From: Lachnospiraceae bacterium
GTDB taxonomy: Bacteria; Bacillota; Clostridia; Lachnospirales; Lachnospiraceae
Assembly: GCA_910574185.1 (NCBI GenBank)
Contig: CAJSZQ010000001.1
Span: 124,001 to 188,000 of the forward strand
Reading direction: 5' to 3'
Length of the DNA stretch: 64,000 nt
The position numbers were made by a program, and so were the translations under genes. Shown here piece by piece: positions 32,863-40,805 of the stretch; position 1 is the first letter of the stretch, and every line of letters begins with the position of its first letter. Under the pieces are notes generated by a model. The model was not told the origin of the DNA and did not search any database. It saw nothing but the letters and a program-made list of their open reading frames with translations.

Positions 32863-32985
32863 TTATTTGGTTTCTATCTTTGGTTCTGCCGTCTCAACAT
32901 ATTTTATAATTTCTATAATCTTTTCGGCAGACATACCTTCAGCTTCAAGCTTTTGAATAAGGTTAACAACTTCTTTACCTGTCAT
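32863..32985 (-). CDS. Small helical protein (40 aa)
   Basis: MTGKEVVNLIQKLEAEGMSAEKIIEIIKYVETAEP... ATG at 32985 behind GGTGGTGAG. Its upstream 90 bp is nearly the same as that of the 56-aa gene (32286), so gene context was duplicated even though the proteins differ. Function unknown. Confidence 0.55.
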   Translation of the reverse strand: MTGKEVVNLIQKLEAEGMSAEKIIEIIKYVETAEPKIETK

Positions 32986-33146
32986 ATTCTCACCACCTTT
33001 TTAAAGTGCCGTTTACTTGGTACTTTCATTATAATAGTTTGGTGATTCGGTGTAAAGCCTTATTAAATTATCAGGGTACAAAAAAAGTGCAAAGTCTTGA
33101 TAATTCAATAGACCTTACACCCTTTTAGTGATATGTTATATAGTTG

Positions 33147-33410
33147 TCATGAAATCTTTTGAAGCTTTTCGCTGTGCTCTGTGATAACCTTTTTCATAAC
33201 GTCAATATCTGCCTGCATTGCCTCAATCTGTGACACACCTGATTGATAACGCCTGTAGGTAGTTGTGTAACATGATTCGATATTTTGCAATCTTGGTAAT
33301 ACATCATTTTCAAGTGTTAAATTAATGTCTCTTAGATTATTCTTTATTGGTTTTAATTTAACATCAAGTAGCTGAGAAATTGCTAATAAATCCTCATTTG
33401 TTAATGCCAT
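33147..33410 (-). CDS. Coiled-coil protein (87 aa)
   Basis: MALTNEDLLAISQLLDVKLKPIKNNLRDINLTLEND..., AMQADIDVMKKVITEHSEKLQKIS. Long heptad helices; same layout as the 90-aa protein at 27.3-27.5 kb. Promoter TAGACT-N17-TATAAT lies upstream on the minus strand (about 33450-33480). Confidence 0.65.
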   Translation of the reverse strand: MALTNEDLLAISQLLDVKLKPIKNNLRDINLTLENDVLPRLQNIESCYTTTYRRYQSGVSQIEAMQADIDVMKKVITEHSEKLQKIS

Positions 33411-33546
33411 TTTATCACCCCTTTGTGATTGTGCCGTTGTCTTGGTGTCAATTATTATATCACATGGAAGGTATAAAGTCTATTGAATTATCAAGGTGCT
33501 TTGCTGTGTGGTTTGTTGTGTTTAATTGATTTGTTGATATTATTAT

Positions 33547-34026
33547 ATACTGGGTACAGTATAAATACAATTGACATTTTGCATGAAATAAGAGATTAGA
33601 AATTGTATAATTTGTATACTGGGTACAATATAATATTAAATAAAAAAATACTGCTATATCATTCTATAGCAGTAAATTAATCTTCTTTACACATGGATGG
33701 TATTTCATTTTCTAATAATCTATTTAACATTCTGTTTACAGTTTCATTTTTTGATTTGGCGTGTTTTTGTATGATTTCCTTATTTCCTTTTTTTACTCTT
33801 AGCTTTATTTCATCATAGGATTTTTCATTATACTTTTTCACAGCTTCTTTTTGTGCCTTGCTATATGCCATATGAAAATCACCTCACTTATTTAAATGGT
33901 TGATAATTAATCATATCAAAAAAAACTAAAAATTGCAATGTTGTACCCAGTATAAAAATGTACAAAATATACTGGGTACATTTGTGAAAAATGTCAATAG
34001 ACAATATACTGGGTACAGTATATAAT
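33547..34026. promoter_or_regulatory. Five operators ATACTGGGTACA around an Arc-like gene
   Basis: Copies at 33547-33562, 33616-33631, 33943-33953 (inverted), 33969-33980 and 34006-34021. The last fills the spacer of a plus-strand promoter, TAGACA (33998-34003), 17 bp, TATAAT (34021-34026), that drives the 34081 gene. The Arc-like protein encoded between the copies is the obvious binder. Confidence 0.7.
33677..33871 (-). CDS. Arc-like ribbon-helix-helix repressor
   Basis: 64 residues: MAYSKAQKEAVKKYNEKSYDE, IKLRVKKGNKEIIQKHAKSKNETVNRMLNRLLENE. Strand plus two helices with basic N-terminal extension, as in Arc-type repressors. Operators lie on both sides, so it probably represses itself and the divergent 70-aa gene. 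Confidence 0.8.
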   Translation of the reverse strand: MAYSKAQKEAVKKYNEKSYDEIKLRVKKGNKEIIQKHAKSKNETVNRMLNRLLENEIPSMCKED

Positions 34027-34080
34027 AGAACCAAGTTAAGCAACACAAGCACAAACGAACCAAACAGGAGGAAACAAAAA

Positions 34081-34293
34081 ATGAAAAAATTTGAAGTAGG
34101 TAAAAAATATGTAATCGGTCACGTAGAGTTCGTAGGAGATGTCACAGTTGAGGTTATCAGCAGAACGGAAAAGTTTGTAACAATCAAGAAATTCCGCGAA
34201 ACAAAACGATTAAAAATCAAAGATTGGGGCAACAGGGAGGTAGCTTTTTGGGGCGATGACACAATAGACGCACTTGATGAAAAAATCGCCTAA
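34081..34293 (+). CDS. Small beta-rich protein (70 aa)
   Basis: ATG 34081 behind AGGAGG: MKKFEVGKKYVIGHVEFVGD..., EKFVTIKKFRETKRLKIKDWGNREVAFWG. SH3-like small barrel composition. Controlled by the operator-bearing promoter at 33998-34026. Function unknown; it overlaps the next micro-gene. Confidence 0.65.
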   Translation: MKKFEVGKKYVIGHVEFVGDVTVEVISRTEKFVTIKKFRETKRLKIKDWGNREVAFWGDDTIDALDEKIA

Positions 34294-34381
34294 AAGCCGT
34301 TGCGGCGGCTCTAAACAGTCCATTAAGCCGCAAGCGTCCGGTAGCAATGCCGGGGTTGGAGCAAAAAAGCCGGAACCGTAA
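34277..34381 (+). CDS. Overlapping basic micro-protein (34 aa)
   Basis: ATG 34277 lies in the +1 frame inside the end of the 70-aa gene and encodes KKSPKSRCGGSKQSIKP..., ending VGAKKPEP. Codons are more GC-rich than the surroundings. Low complexity, basic, one cysteine. Translation by coupling is plausible but not shown. Confidence 0.4.
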   Translation: MKKSPKSRCGGSKQSIKPQASGSNAGVGAKKPEP

Positions 34382-34441
34382 CGCCTATCAAGCAGAAAGA
34401 TGTAGTTATTATAACAGTAGCAAAGGTAAAAATTGATGATT

Positions 34442-34470
34442 AAAGTCTTGCATTTCTGCAAGACTTTTTT
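34442..34470. terminator. Strong terminator
   Basis: AAAGTCTTGCA pairs perfectly with TGCAAGACTTT, then TTTTT. It closes the 34081 transcript, and the XRE gene ends beside it on the other strand. Confidence 0.8.
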
Positions 34471-34717
34471 ATTGCGGTGATTGTTCGTGATCTGTTTTTG
34501 TTCCATCTGGTATATCTGATACATATTCCATTATATCCCCAGGCTGACAATTCAGGTACTTGCATAGTGCTTCAATAGTTCTAGTGTCTATGTGTCCGTT
34601 TTCGTGTATTTTTTTCCATGTGGATTGACCTATTAGCTTTTCTTTTTTTGTAATAGTATAAGAAGTGATACCTTTTTCTTTAAATACATTCAATAACTTG
34701 TTGTAGCTTATTGGCAT
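34469..34717 (-). CDS. XRE-family regulator
   Basis: 82 residues: ISYNKLLNVFKEKGITSYTITKKEKLIGQSTWKKIHENGH, EALCKYLNCQPGDIMEYV. Same subtype as the heads at 19.8 and 30.6 kb. Divergent from the micro-protein unit; likely binds the ATCGCC/GGCGAT palindromes. Confidence 0.85.
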   Translation of the reverse strand: MPISYNKLLNVFKEKGITSYTITKKEKLIGQSTWKKIHENGHIDTRTIEALCKYLNCQPGDIMEYVSDIPDGTKTDHEQSPQ

Positions 34718-34777
34718 AGCTGAAAACCTCCCTATTTAATAAGTATAATAATAGCAAGTATAGTATATCATAAAAAT

Positions 34778-34867
34778 ATCGCCATAAAAAGCGACAAAAT
34801 ACACAAAAACATATCGCGCTTTTTGGCGATATTGTATATTGACTATCGCCTTTAAAGGCGATATAAT
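34778..34867. promoter_or_regulatory. Promoter with three ATCGCC...GGCGAT operators
   Basis: Plus-strand TTGACT (34839-34844), 17 bp, TATAAT (34862-34867). The 18-bp palindrome ATCGCCTTTAAAGGCGAT fills the spacer (34845-34862). Variant copies lie at 34813-34830 and 34778-34795. Confidence 0.75.
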
Positions 34868-34875
34868 AAGTACAT

Positions 34876-34925
34876 AAGATAAAGCAAGGGCAACAGCCTA
34901 GCAAACTCTTTCCCTTGCCTATCTT
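34876..34925 (+). promoter_or_regulatory. Structured leader, copy 1
   Basis: AAGATA-AA-GCAAGGG pairs with CCCTTGC-C-TATCTT around CAACAGCCTAGCAAACTCTTT. The same leader occurs at 35544-35594 before a paralogous micro-gene. It is followed by GGGGGTGATACC and the ATG. Confidence 0.65.
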
Positions 34926-34950
34926 AAATAACTGAATAGGGGGTGATACC

Positions 34951-35040
34951 ATGTATACCGATTATGGATACATAGGAAAAGCGGATGGCATCTTGTACGC
35001 AACAGAAGAAGAAGCCATAGAAGCAAATCCTAACAACTAA
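34951..35040 (+). CDS. Aromatic micro-protein (29 aa), copy 1
   Basis: MYTDYGYIGKADGILYATEEEAIEANPNN behind GGGGGTG. It shares the pattern YGY-x-G-x-x-DG-x-x-x-x-ATE with the 33-aa product at 35620. Conserved leader, ribosome site and pattern argue that it is translated. Function unknown. Confidence 0.6.
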   Translation: MYTDYGYIGKADGILYATEEEAIEANPNN

Positions 35041-35127
35041 TCGGAACGGGGCGGAGGTGAAAACCTTGTAAGTCCCCGTATACAATAACTTTTACCTATT
35101 CGCAACTATTATAGCATACTTTGTGAA

Positions 35128-35165
35128 AAAAGAAAGCCCTGCATTTATTTGTGTAGGCCTTTTAT
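35128..35165. terminator. Terminator
   Basis: AAAGCCCTGCA pairs with TGTAGGCCTTT with A and T runs on the two sides. It separates the first micro-protein unit from the convergent XRE gene. Confidence 0.6.
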
Positions 35166-35171
35166 TCTATC

Positions 35172-35396
35172 TTATTCGTGATCTGTTTGTGTTCCGTCTG
35201 GTACATATTCTAGGATATCGCCGGGTTGACAGTTTAGTAATTTACAGATTGCGTTTATGGTATCTGTGTTTATTCGTTCATTTTTTTTTAATTTGTTTGC
35301 GGTAGCTGAATGGATGCCGTTTTGACGTAACCAATAATTAGAACTATGTCCACGTTCTTTCAGTATTTGAAATAATTTATCATATCGAATAGACAT
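35172..35396 (-). CDS. XRE-family regulator
   Basis: 74 residues: IRYDKLFQILKERGHSSNYWLRQNGIHSATANKLKKNERI..., AICKLLNCQPGDILEYVPDGTQ. Same subtype and same ending (DGTQTDHE) as the gene at 34.5-34.7 kb, so the two cassettes are paralogous. Probably binds the ATCATAGA/TCTATGAT palindrome upstream. Confidence 0.85.
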   Translation of the reverse strand: MSIRYDKLFQILKERGHSSNYWLRQNGIHSATANKLKKNERINTDTINAICKLLNCQPGDILEYVPDGTQTDHE

Positions 35397-35431
35397 ATTT
35401 AACCTCCTGCATTTACATTTTTATAAAGTAT

Positions 35432-35535
35432 ATCATAGATATAATGTCTATGATAATGTACATATTGCACAAAAATATATGTCTATCTTTGTGTACAATT
35501 CCGGTATTTACAATGTGTCTATGATAGTGTACAAT
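35432..35535. promoter_or_regulatory. Promoter and TCATAGA/TCTATGA operators
   Basis: Palindrome ATCATAGA-N7-TCTATGAT at 35432-35454, half sites near 35480 and 35516. Plus-strand promoter TTTACA (35507-35512), 17 bp, TACAAT (35530-35535), with a half site in the spacer. Confidence 0.65.
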
Positions 35536-35543
35536 TGATGCAT

Positions 35544-35594
35544 AAGATAAAGCAAGGGCAACAGCCTACCAAGCAAAAACCCTTGCAATATCTT
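35544..35594 (+). promoter_or_regulatory. Structured leader, copy 2
   Basis: AAGATAAAGCAAGGG pairs with CCCTTGC-AA-TATCTT; nearly identical to the leader at 34876-34925, including the downstream AAATAACTGAATAGGGGGTG. Confidence 0.65.
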
Positions 35595-35619
35595 AAATAA
35601 CTGAATAGGGGGTGATACC

Positions 35620-35721
35620 ATGGTAAAAGGTTACATTGTACCATATGGTTACATGGGATATGTAGACGGCAAATACATCTTGTTTGCAACTGAAACCGAT
35701 TACATTGACTACATAACCTAG
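35620..35721 (+). CDS. Aromatic micro-protein (33 aa), copy 2
   Basis: MVKGYIVPYGYMGYVDGKYILFATETDYIDYIT-type product behind GGGGGTG: tyrosine-rich, neutral to acidic, with the YGY-x-G-x-x-DG core shared with the copy at 34951. A TAG ends it. A GTAAGTCCC phrase follows both genes. Confidence 0.6.
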   Translation: MVKGYIVPYGYMGYVDGKYILFATETDYIDYIT

Positions 35722-35873
35722 TCACCAACACAGGGCAGAGCATAATGCTTGTAAGTCCCTGTAATAAAACCTATTCAACACGCGCACATTGACAACTGAA
35801 TATTGAAATCAGTCGGCTTTGTGCTTTTTTATTATAACACGAGCCGACCAAAAAGGGAAGGACGGTTTTATTA

Positions 35874-35903
35874 TGATGAAATGGAAAGCACGTACAGGAT
35901 AGT
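35874..35903 (+). pseudogene. Truncated copy of the 36292 gene start
   Basis: ATGATGAAATGGAAAGCACG and 6 further bases match the first 26 bases of the gene at 36292, then a TAG ends the frame. It is a duplication scar next to the XRE gene. Confidence 0.6.
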
Positions 35904-36116
35904 TTAAAATTCTTTGCCTGTTTCACGGTCAACTATTTTTACATCACAGTCCAAGGCGTTAGCTATTTGCTCGACGTCAGAAAAACTAAAATTATCTTTA
36001 TATAATTTATTACTTAATGCTTGAGGACTGCTGACAAAATCTAATTTTTCAGTGAGATTTTTAACGTTTATATCATGTTCTATCATAATTTGTTTAATTC
36101 TTTTACTTGCTGACAT
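35904..36116 (-). CDS. XRE-family regulator
   Basis: 70 residues: SKRIKQIMIEHDINVKNLTEKLDFVSSPQALSNKLYKDNFSFSDVEQIANALDCDVKIVDRETGKEF. A complete Cro/C1 domain, of the phage-type subgroup ending in DRETGKEF. Divergent from the 36292 gene, with TGATTATAA sites between. Confidence 0.85.
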   Translation of the reverse strand: MSASKRIKQIMIEHDINVKNLTEKLDFVSSPQALSNKLYKDNFSFSDVEQIANALDCDVKIVDRETGKEF

Positions 36117-36205
36117 ATTACATCAATCCTTTTTTGTATATAATACCATTGATTATAAAAGTAATCAAGTAAAAGAAAAAATAATTATTTTAATTAAAAC
36201 ATCCA

Positions 36206-36234
36206 TTGACATTTATAATCAATATGATTATAAT
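36206..36234 (+). promoter_or_regulatory. Promoter of the 36.3-kb gene
   Basis: TTGACA (36206-36211), 17-bp spacer, TATAAT (36229-36234). ATTATAATCA-type half sites occur in the spacer and again near 36150 (TGATTATAAAAGTAATCA), probable targets of the divergent XRE protein. Confidence 0.7.
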
Positions 36235-36291
36235 ATAATCAAATAGAGTAAATAATAATTAATCTGATTGAATTTAAGGAGGAAACAAAAA

Positions 36292-36726
36292 ATGATGAAA
36301 TGGAAAGCACGTACAGAAACAACTAATATCGGCGTTTTGGAGTTAGGAAGCTTGACTTTCGACGAGGATTGTATAGAGGTATCTATTGATATTTGCGATA
36401 TGTCGGATAGTCTGAAAGCTGAGGTTGAGAAAGCTATTGAGCTTGGAAAGATTCAGCTTGTCAAAGATAATGAATCTTTGAACACCGAAAGAGGTTATAG
36501 CCTGCCTACAACATGGAGCAATAAGTCGGTAGTAATGGACTTTACATATTTACGTGTTGTATTGGAAGCTGGTAAGCCGACTACATACAAAATTTGTATT
36601 GGTTTTCATGATGCCGATAATGAGTATATGACTCAATGGGATTGTGAAATCACAGTGGACTTGTCAGAATATGCTAATGAGCTAAAAAAGGCAATTATTA
36701 AGGTTTTAGTTGATAAGTTTTTTTAG
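36292..36726 (+). CDS. Hypothetical protein (144 aa)
   Basis: ATG 36292 behind AAGGAGG: MMKWKARTETTNIGVLELGSLTFDEDCIEVSIDICD..., ending LKKAIIKVLVDKFF. Beta-rich, acidic, soluble. Controlled by an XRE-type divergent promoter. Not recognised; its start is duplicated at 35874. Confidence 0.65.
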   Translation: MMKWKARTETTNIGVLELGSLTFDEDCIEVSIDICDMSDSLKAEVEKAIELGKIQLVKDNESLNTERGYSLPTTWSNKSVVMDFTYLRVVLEAGKPTTYKICIGFHDADNEYMTQWDCEITVDLSEYANELKKAIIKVLVDKFF

Positions 36727-36753
36727 TATATTGATTACTGAAAATCAAATGGG

Positions 36754-36790
36754 TAAAGAGACTTTAAGCACCAGCTTAAGGTCTTTTTTT
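36754..36790 (+). terminator. Terminator
   Basis: AAAGAGACTTTAAGC pairs with GCTTAAGGTCTTTTTTT around CACCA. It closes the 36292 transcript. Confidence 0.8.
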
Positions 36791-36792
36791 GT

Positions 36793-38310
36793 GCTATTAT
36801 ATGCTAATAATATTGTTTATATTGTACTATATTATGGCTTTAATATGCCTGTTAAGATAAGAATAATATGGTACGAATATTATATTAGCACAGTACTTGT
36901 AGTGTATTAGTGATGGCATTATATTGAGCAAAATACATAGATTAAGTATTGATAAATAGAGTTATAATAATAAAGGTAGGTATTGAATGTAGTGTGGATA
37001 ATAGGTGTTTTAAGGCGTGTAAATGGGAATAGGTAAGTATATTGTTATATTTGGTTATAATGCAAGTCATAAGCTTTAAATAAGCGTTTAATGAGTGTTT
37101 ACATGTATGTTTAAAGGAATATATAAGTATATGACAGATTAAATAGTATACAGCCTTTTTGTATGATGGAGAAACGGTCAAGTAAGTGAGTGAGTCGGAA
37201 ATGTCTTAATATACATAGGATAGTTTTGAATATCTATAGTATACTTTTTATTTAGTATTTATTATATTTGAATTGTTATGTATTAGTAAACTTTTTATTT
37301 AGTATTATATTTATATAGATTGTCGATATATTATTTTGGCGAACTGCATACATGTGTAAGAAAAAATGCTATACTTGAAAAAGAAAATTATTTGAATCTA
37401 ATTTTATACATTTAGCATGCAAATAGTTATTTTTATCTCTTCCTCTCTACCTTAATTGATTTTGAAAAAAGTTACAAAAATGTGCTATTCACAACTTTTT
37501 ATCCCTAATCTTTAAGGACTTATAAACGGGGGTAGGTTTACATTTATAAACAAACACATGTTTGTAGCATTGCCCCAGGGTGTTCTATCTACACATCAAC
37601 TAAAAATTTCAAAATTTTAATTGTATAAAGCTCACAAACAATTCAAAAATGAGTTCGGTATTCTGTTCGAGGAGTTTTCTGAAACCCCTTATAAATCCTA
37701 ACTTAATAATTATCTGACAATTCAACATTTACCACAACCCTCAAAAAACTACTCAACAATTACAAAAAACCCTACAAAATCAACGCGAATATCGAACGCA
37801 CCAAACAAATCAACTTTTTACGTTCATAACACACTCTCTCAATTCATCCTCTCTCCGTTCTGTACTCTAAAATATCCACTAAAATCAAGCCTTATTTTAA
37901 ATTTAAAAAACAAAATCTTCTCTCACCCCGAACACAGTATAATATAAAACCTAAAATAGAATTTAAAAATTATCACACAATTTCACACAATTTACTCTCT
38001 GCCATATCACATATAGAAAATCATCTTAACTATCCCATCCAACTCCCTGCAAAAATACATTTTCAATAATAAAGGACTTATTTTCACGAAACAGCACCAA
38101 AAATCAATTTTAGTACCCTCCCCTTATAAGTTATCACAGCATACATAAAAATCAAAATATACATCAAAAAACTCTCATTTAGTCCACAGTGAGTATATAA
38201 CAAAACTTAGCCATAACTCCTATACTCAAATACTATTCAAAATAAATCGTATTTAAAAAGAGAAATATATGTAAAGAACAAAAAATCTATTTAATCATGG
38301 AGGATGAAAA
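36793..38310. other. 1.5-kb gene-free stretch with skew reversal
   Basis: No credible ORF. Up to about 37.35 kb the plus strand is T- and G-rich with little C. From about 37.6 kb it is A- and C-rich with little G. Between them lies a GC-poor zone holding ACAAACACATGTTTGT (about 37552-37567) between GGGG and CCCC arms. An origin of replication or transfer, or a fusion point of two elements, would fit; I cannot decide. Confidence 0.45.
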
Positions 38311-39312
38311 ATGAATAATTATTATCTTGTGCCAATGTGGAAGAATGAAAACAATCAAATAAAAAATCATCTTGTGCTAATTAAAGCACAGAACAGGTAT
38401 CAAGCTATGCTGATCGCTATTGGATCGCATAGTAATATGAACAGGGATAGCGATATCGTTAAAGATAGTTCATACACAGATTGGCATGTTGGCATGAACT
38501 ATAAATTATACCAAGAATGCAAAAGCCCAAAAGAGATATTCACATATATGAATAGAGGTGTTACAATTAAAAGAAATAACGAAACACAGGAGACTGAAGA
38601 TATGGGACTGTTTAACGTAAATTGGAATGACTACAAAGATGCAATTTTAAAAGAAGCCATACCAGAAATATGGTCAAATGATACTTATCCAGATAATGGG
38701 ATGCTTGTAAATTACATGGTACATACATTTAAAAAATTAAAATCTGAGAAAAAAGTCATAGAAACAAAAGAATATGGTTTATTCAATACTGGGTTATTTA
38801 CAGAATTTTATCAGCCAATATTTGCATTTGCAGCTCCGGATAAGTCATTATCTTTCATGACACCATATGATTTGGGAAGTATTGGAATAGATGAATATCC
38901 TGAAAGAGCAAATTACTTTGAAGATCCGTCTCTTTTGTTATTTGACTGGCATTATAAAATTAATGTTCATTATAAGCATATACTTGATGATATAAATAAT
39001 ATAAAACGACTTCCTGAAAATATGCAGAAAAACAAAAATATTTTAAATAGTTTAAACGGCTCTATAGAAACCATGAAGAAACGGGTCTCCGCAAACTATA
39101 AACTTGCAATCCCACAGTATTTTGATAATAAAATACAATTGCTATTACCTTTATGCCTACAATCGGATGACATCCCAGATCTGGCATTGGTAGTAACTAA
39201 AGTTGGAAATGTTTATCAGGGACATACATGTCTTACTCTTGATATGGCATATAATAATGCAAGATTAATTGCTAAACCGGAAAGCAACTGGCTCAATGCA
39301 AATAATAAATAA
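38311..39312 (+). CDS. DUF3825-like protein
   Basis: 333 residues, ATG behind GGAGG. From residue 155: GLFNTGLFTEFYQPIFAF, ERANYFEDPSLLLFDW, YKINVHYKHILDD, RVSANYKLAIPQYFDNKIQLLLPLCL, LTLDMAYNNARLIAKPES. These match my memory of DUF3825, a domain seen alone or with RNA-binding modules. Role unknown. The N-terminal 110 residues are not recognised. It is the first gene after the skew-reversal region. Confidence 0.6.
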   Translation: MNNYYLVPMWKNENNQIKNHLVLIKAQNRYQAMLIAIGSHSNMNRDSDIVKDSSYTDWHVGMNYKLYQECKSPKEIFTYMNRGVTIKRNNETQETEDMGLFNVNWNDYKDAILKEAIPEIWSNDTYPDNGMLVNYMVHTFKKLKSEKKVIETKEYGLFNTGLFTEFYQPIFAFAAPDKSLSFMTPYDLGSIGIDEYPERANYFEDPSLLLFDWHYKINVHYKHILDDINNIKRLPENMQKNKNILNSLNGSIETMKKRVSANYKLAIPQYFDNKIQLLLPLCLQSDDIPDLALVVTKVGNVYQGHTCLTLDMAYNNARLIAKPESNWLNANNK

Positions 39313-39626
39313 TGTAAATAGACAATATTATTATTTTTAAGACAGGTGAGAAATCATCTGTCTTATTTTTGTCTCAAAATTTATATAAAAAACAGGGCAA
39401 AAAGAGAATTATATAGAGAAGATACAAAGTGTTCATTAATAAGGAGGTTATATTTTACATTATTAAATTTTTATAAACTATACCACTGTCCTACCCTAAA
39501 ATATATAGACTAAAAAATTTCACAACTTTCATAAACCTAAATGTAGAAATAATAATCAGATACTCATCGACAAACAGAAATAAAATTCAAACACATAAAT
39601 ATTCAACCAGAAAAGGAGATTTTTAC
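39313..39626. other. Spacer
   Basis: A/C-rich with a hairpin just after the DUF3825 gene (AAGACAGGTGAGAAATCATCTGTCTT near 39339-39364), a likely terminator. Otherwise nothing recognised. Confidence 0.45.
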
Positions 39627-40475
39627 ATGGCAAATAATTTAAAACTTATTACAACTGAAACTTTTGGAGATTTATCTTGCAATTTCTATCGTAATATGAA
39701 CGATGACATTTTACTCACAAGAGAACAAATTGGATTAGCACTTAAATATAAAAATCCAGACTCTTCCATGAGTATGCTTCACAAAAGACATCAAGATAGA
39801 CTTGATCCATTATCAGTAGTTACCAAACTGTTAAGTGCTGACGGCAAAGAATATGAAACAATGCTCTATACAGAAAGAGGTGTTATGGAAATATGTCGTT
39901 GGAGCAATAAACCCAGAGCGAATCAATTTATGGACTGGGTATGGGATATTGTTGAAAAATACAGAAACCATGAATTAACCACTCCACAAATAAACATGGT
40001 ACCTATAACAGAAGCAATAACATCAATGTCTCAGGCGATAACTACATTAACTACCAATATAGCGGCAATGCAACAAGACATTCAGTATCTGAAGCAGTCA
40101 CAAAGAAACCGCTATTTACTTGAGAAAAGATACCCGTCAGCTTGGTACAAGAAAATCGCACCAAAATACAAAATGATTATGGAATATTTCAACTGTGACA
40201 GAAAAGAACTCTACTCTTCTATCTATAAGGAATTAGAAGATACATATGACGTGGATATAAACCAGATTTATGAAGATTATTGTTATGAAAACCACTTACT
40301 AAAAGATGAATGCTATCCCATGGATGCCATAGAGCATGACACTAAACTCAGAGATGCTTTAACTTTGCTGATTGATAATAGTCTAATCAAATACGGACTC
40401 AAGACTGAAGAAGAAATAAAGAATTTCAAAAGAAAAACATTATTTGATAGAGAACCTGTTGATAAGAAGAAATAA
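39627..40475 (+). CDS. Bro-N antirepressor-like protein
   Basis: 282 residues, AAGGAG upstream. Residues 10-110 look like the BRO/phage antirepressor N-terminal domain: FGDLSCNFYRNMNDDILLTREQIGLALKY, LYTERGVMEICRWSNKPRANQFMDWVWDIV. A coiled-coil follows near 115-165, and the C-terminus is helical (residues 175-282). Such proteins relieve repression in phages and mobile elements. The target repressor is not clear, though many XRE genes lie nearby. Confidence 0.8.
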   Translation: MANNLKLITTETFGDLSCNFYRNMNDDILLTREQIGLALKYKNPDSSMSMLHKRHQDRLDPLSVVTKLLSADGKEYETMLYTERGVMEICRWSNKPRANQFMDWVWDIVEKYRNHELTTPQINMVPITEAITSMSQAITTLTTNIAAMQQDIQYLKQSQRNRYLLEKRYPSAWYKKIAPKYKMIMEYFNCDRKELYSSIYKELEDTYDVDINQIYEDYCYENHLLKDECYPMDAIEHDTKLRDALTLLIDNSLIKYGLKTEEEIKNFKRKTLFDREPVDKKK

Positions 40476-40617
40476 TTATATGGATGAAATTTCTAAAGAT
40501 AGAAACAGTAAATGTAGAATATAACCTATACATACAAAGGATTTTTATATCTATGAAAGAAAATATGTAAATAGCCACTGCTACTATATTAACCACAACC
40601 ATCAACAATCAAAATTT

Positions 40618-40657
40618 TTTTACAGAGTAATTTACGAAAGTAAATTGCGCTGTAAAA
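40618..40657. other. Strong hairpin upstream of the Rep-like gene
   Basis: TTTTACAG pairs with CTGTAAAA and an inner TAATTTAC pairs with GTAAATTG around a GAAA loop. There is no T-run, so it is not a simple terminator. Confidence 0.55.
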
Positions 40658-40701
40658 TGTCTGTCTTTATTAATAAGGTTATATCTTTATTCTGTTCAGT
40701 T

Positions 40702-40764
40702 GAGGCTTTAAAAAGAGCGTTAAAATATGAAAGTAGCAATATTAGAGGCTCTAAAAAGAGCGTT
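40702..40764. repeat. Two direct repeats with inner hairpins
   Basis: GAGGCTTTAAAAAGAGCGTT at 40702-40721 and GAGGCTCTAAAAAGAGCGTT at 40745-40764, 43 bp apart. Each can fold as GCTCT-AAAA-AGAGC. They precede the Rep-like gene and could be iterons or copy-control hairpins. Confidence 0.45.
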
Positions 40765-40805
40765 TACTGAACTCTCGTAATAAAAATTGAAAGGAAAATA
40801 AAACT

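Noticed and set aside
32038-33127. CRISPR array from the repeated 60-bp blocks
   Set aside because: Only three diverged copies with genes between them; they are terminators within duplicated cassettes.
36942-37181. 79-codon minus-strand frame in the gene-free stretch
   Set aside because: Low complexity, no ribosome site, composition follows strand skew.
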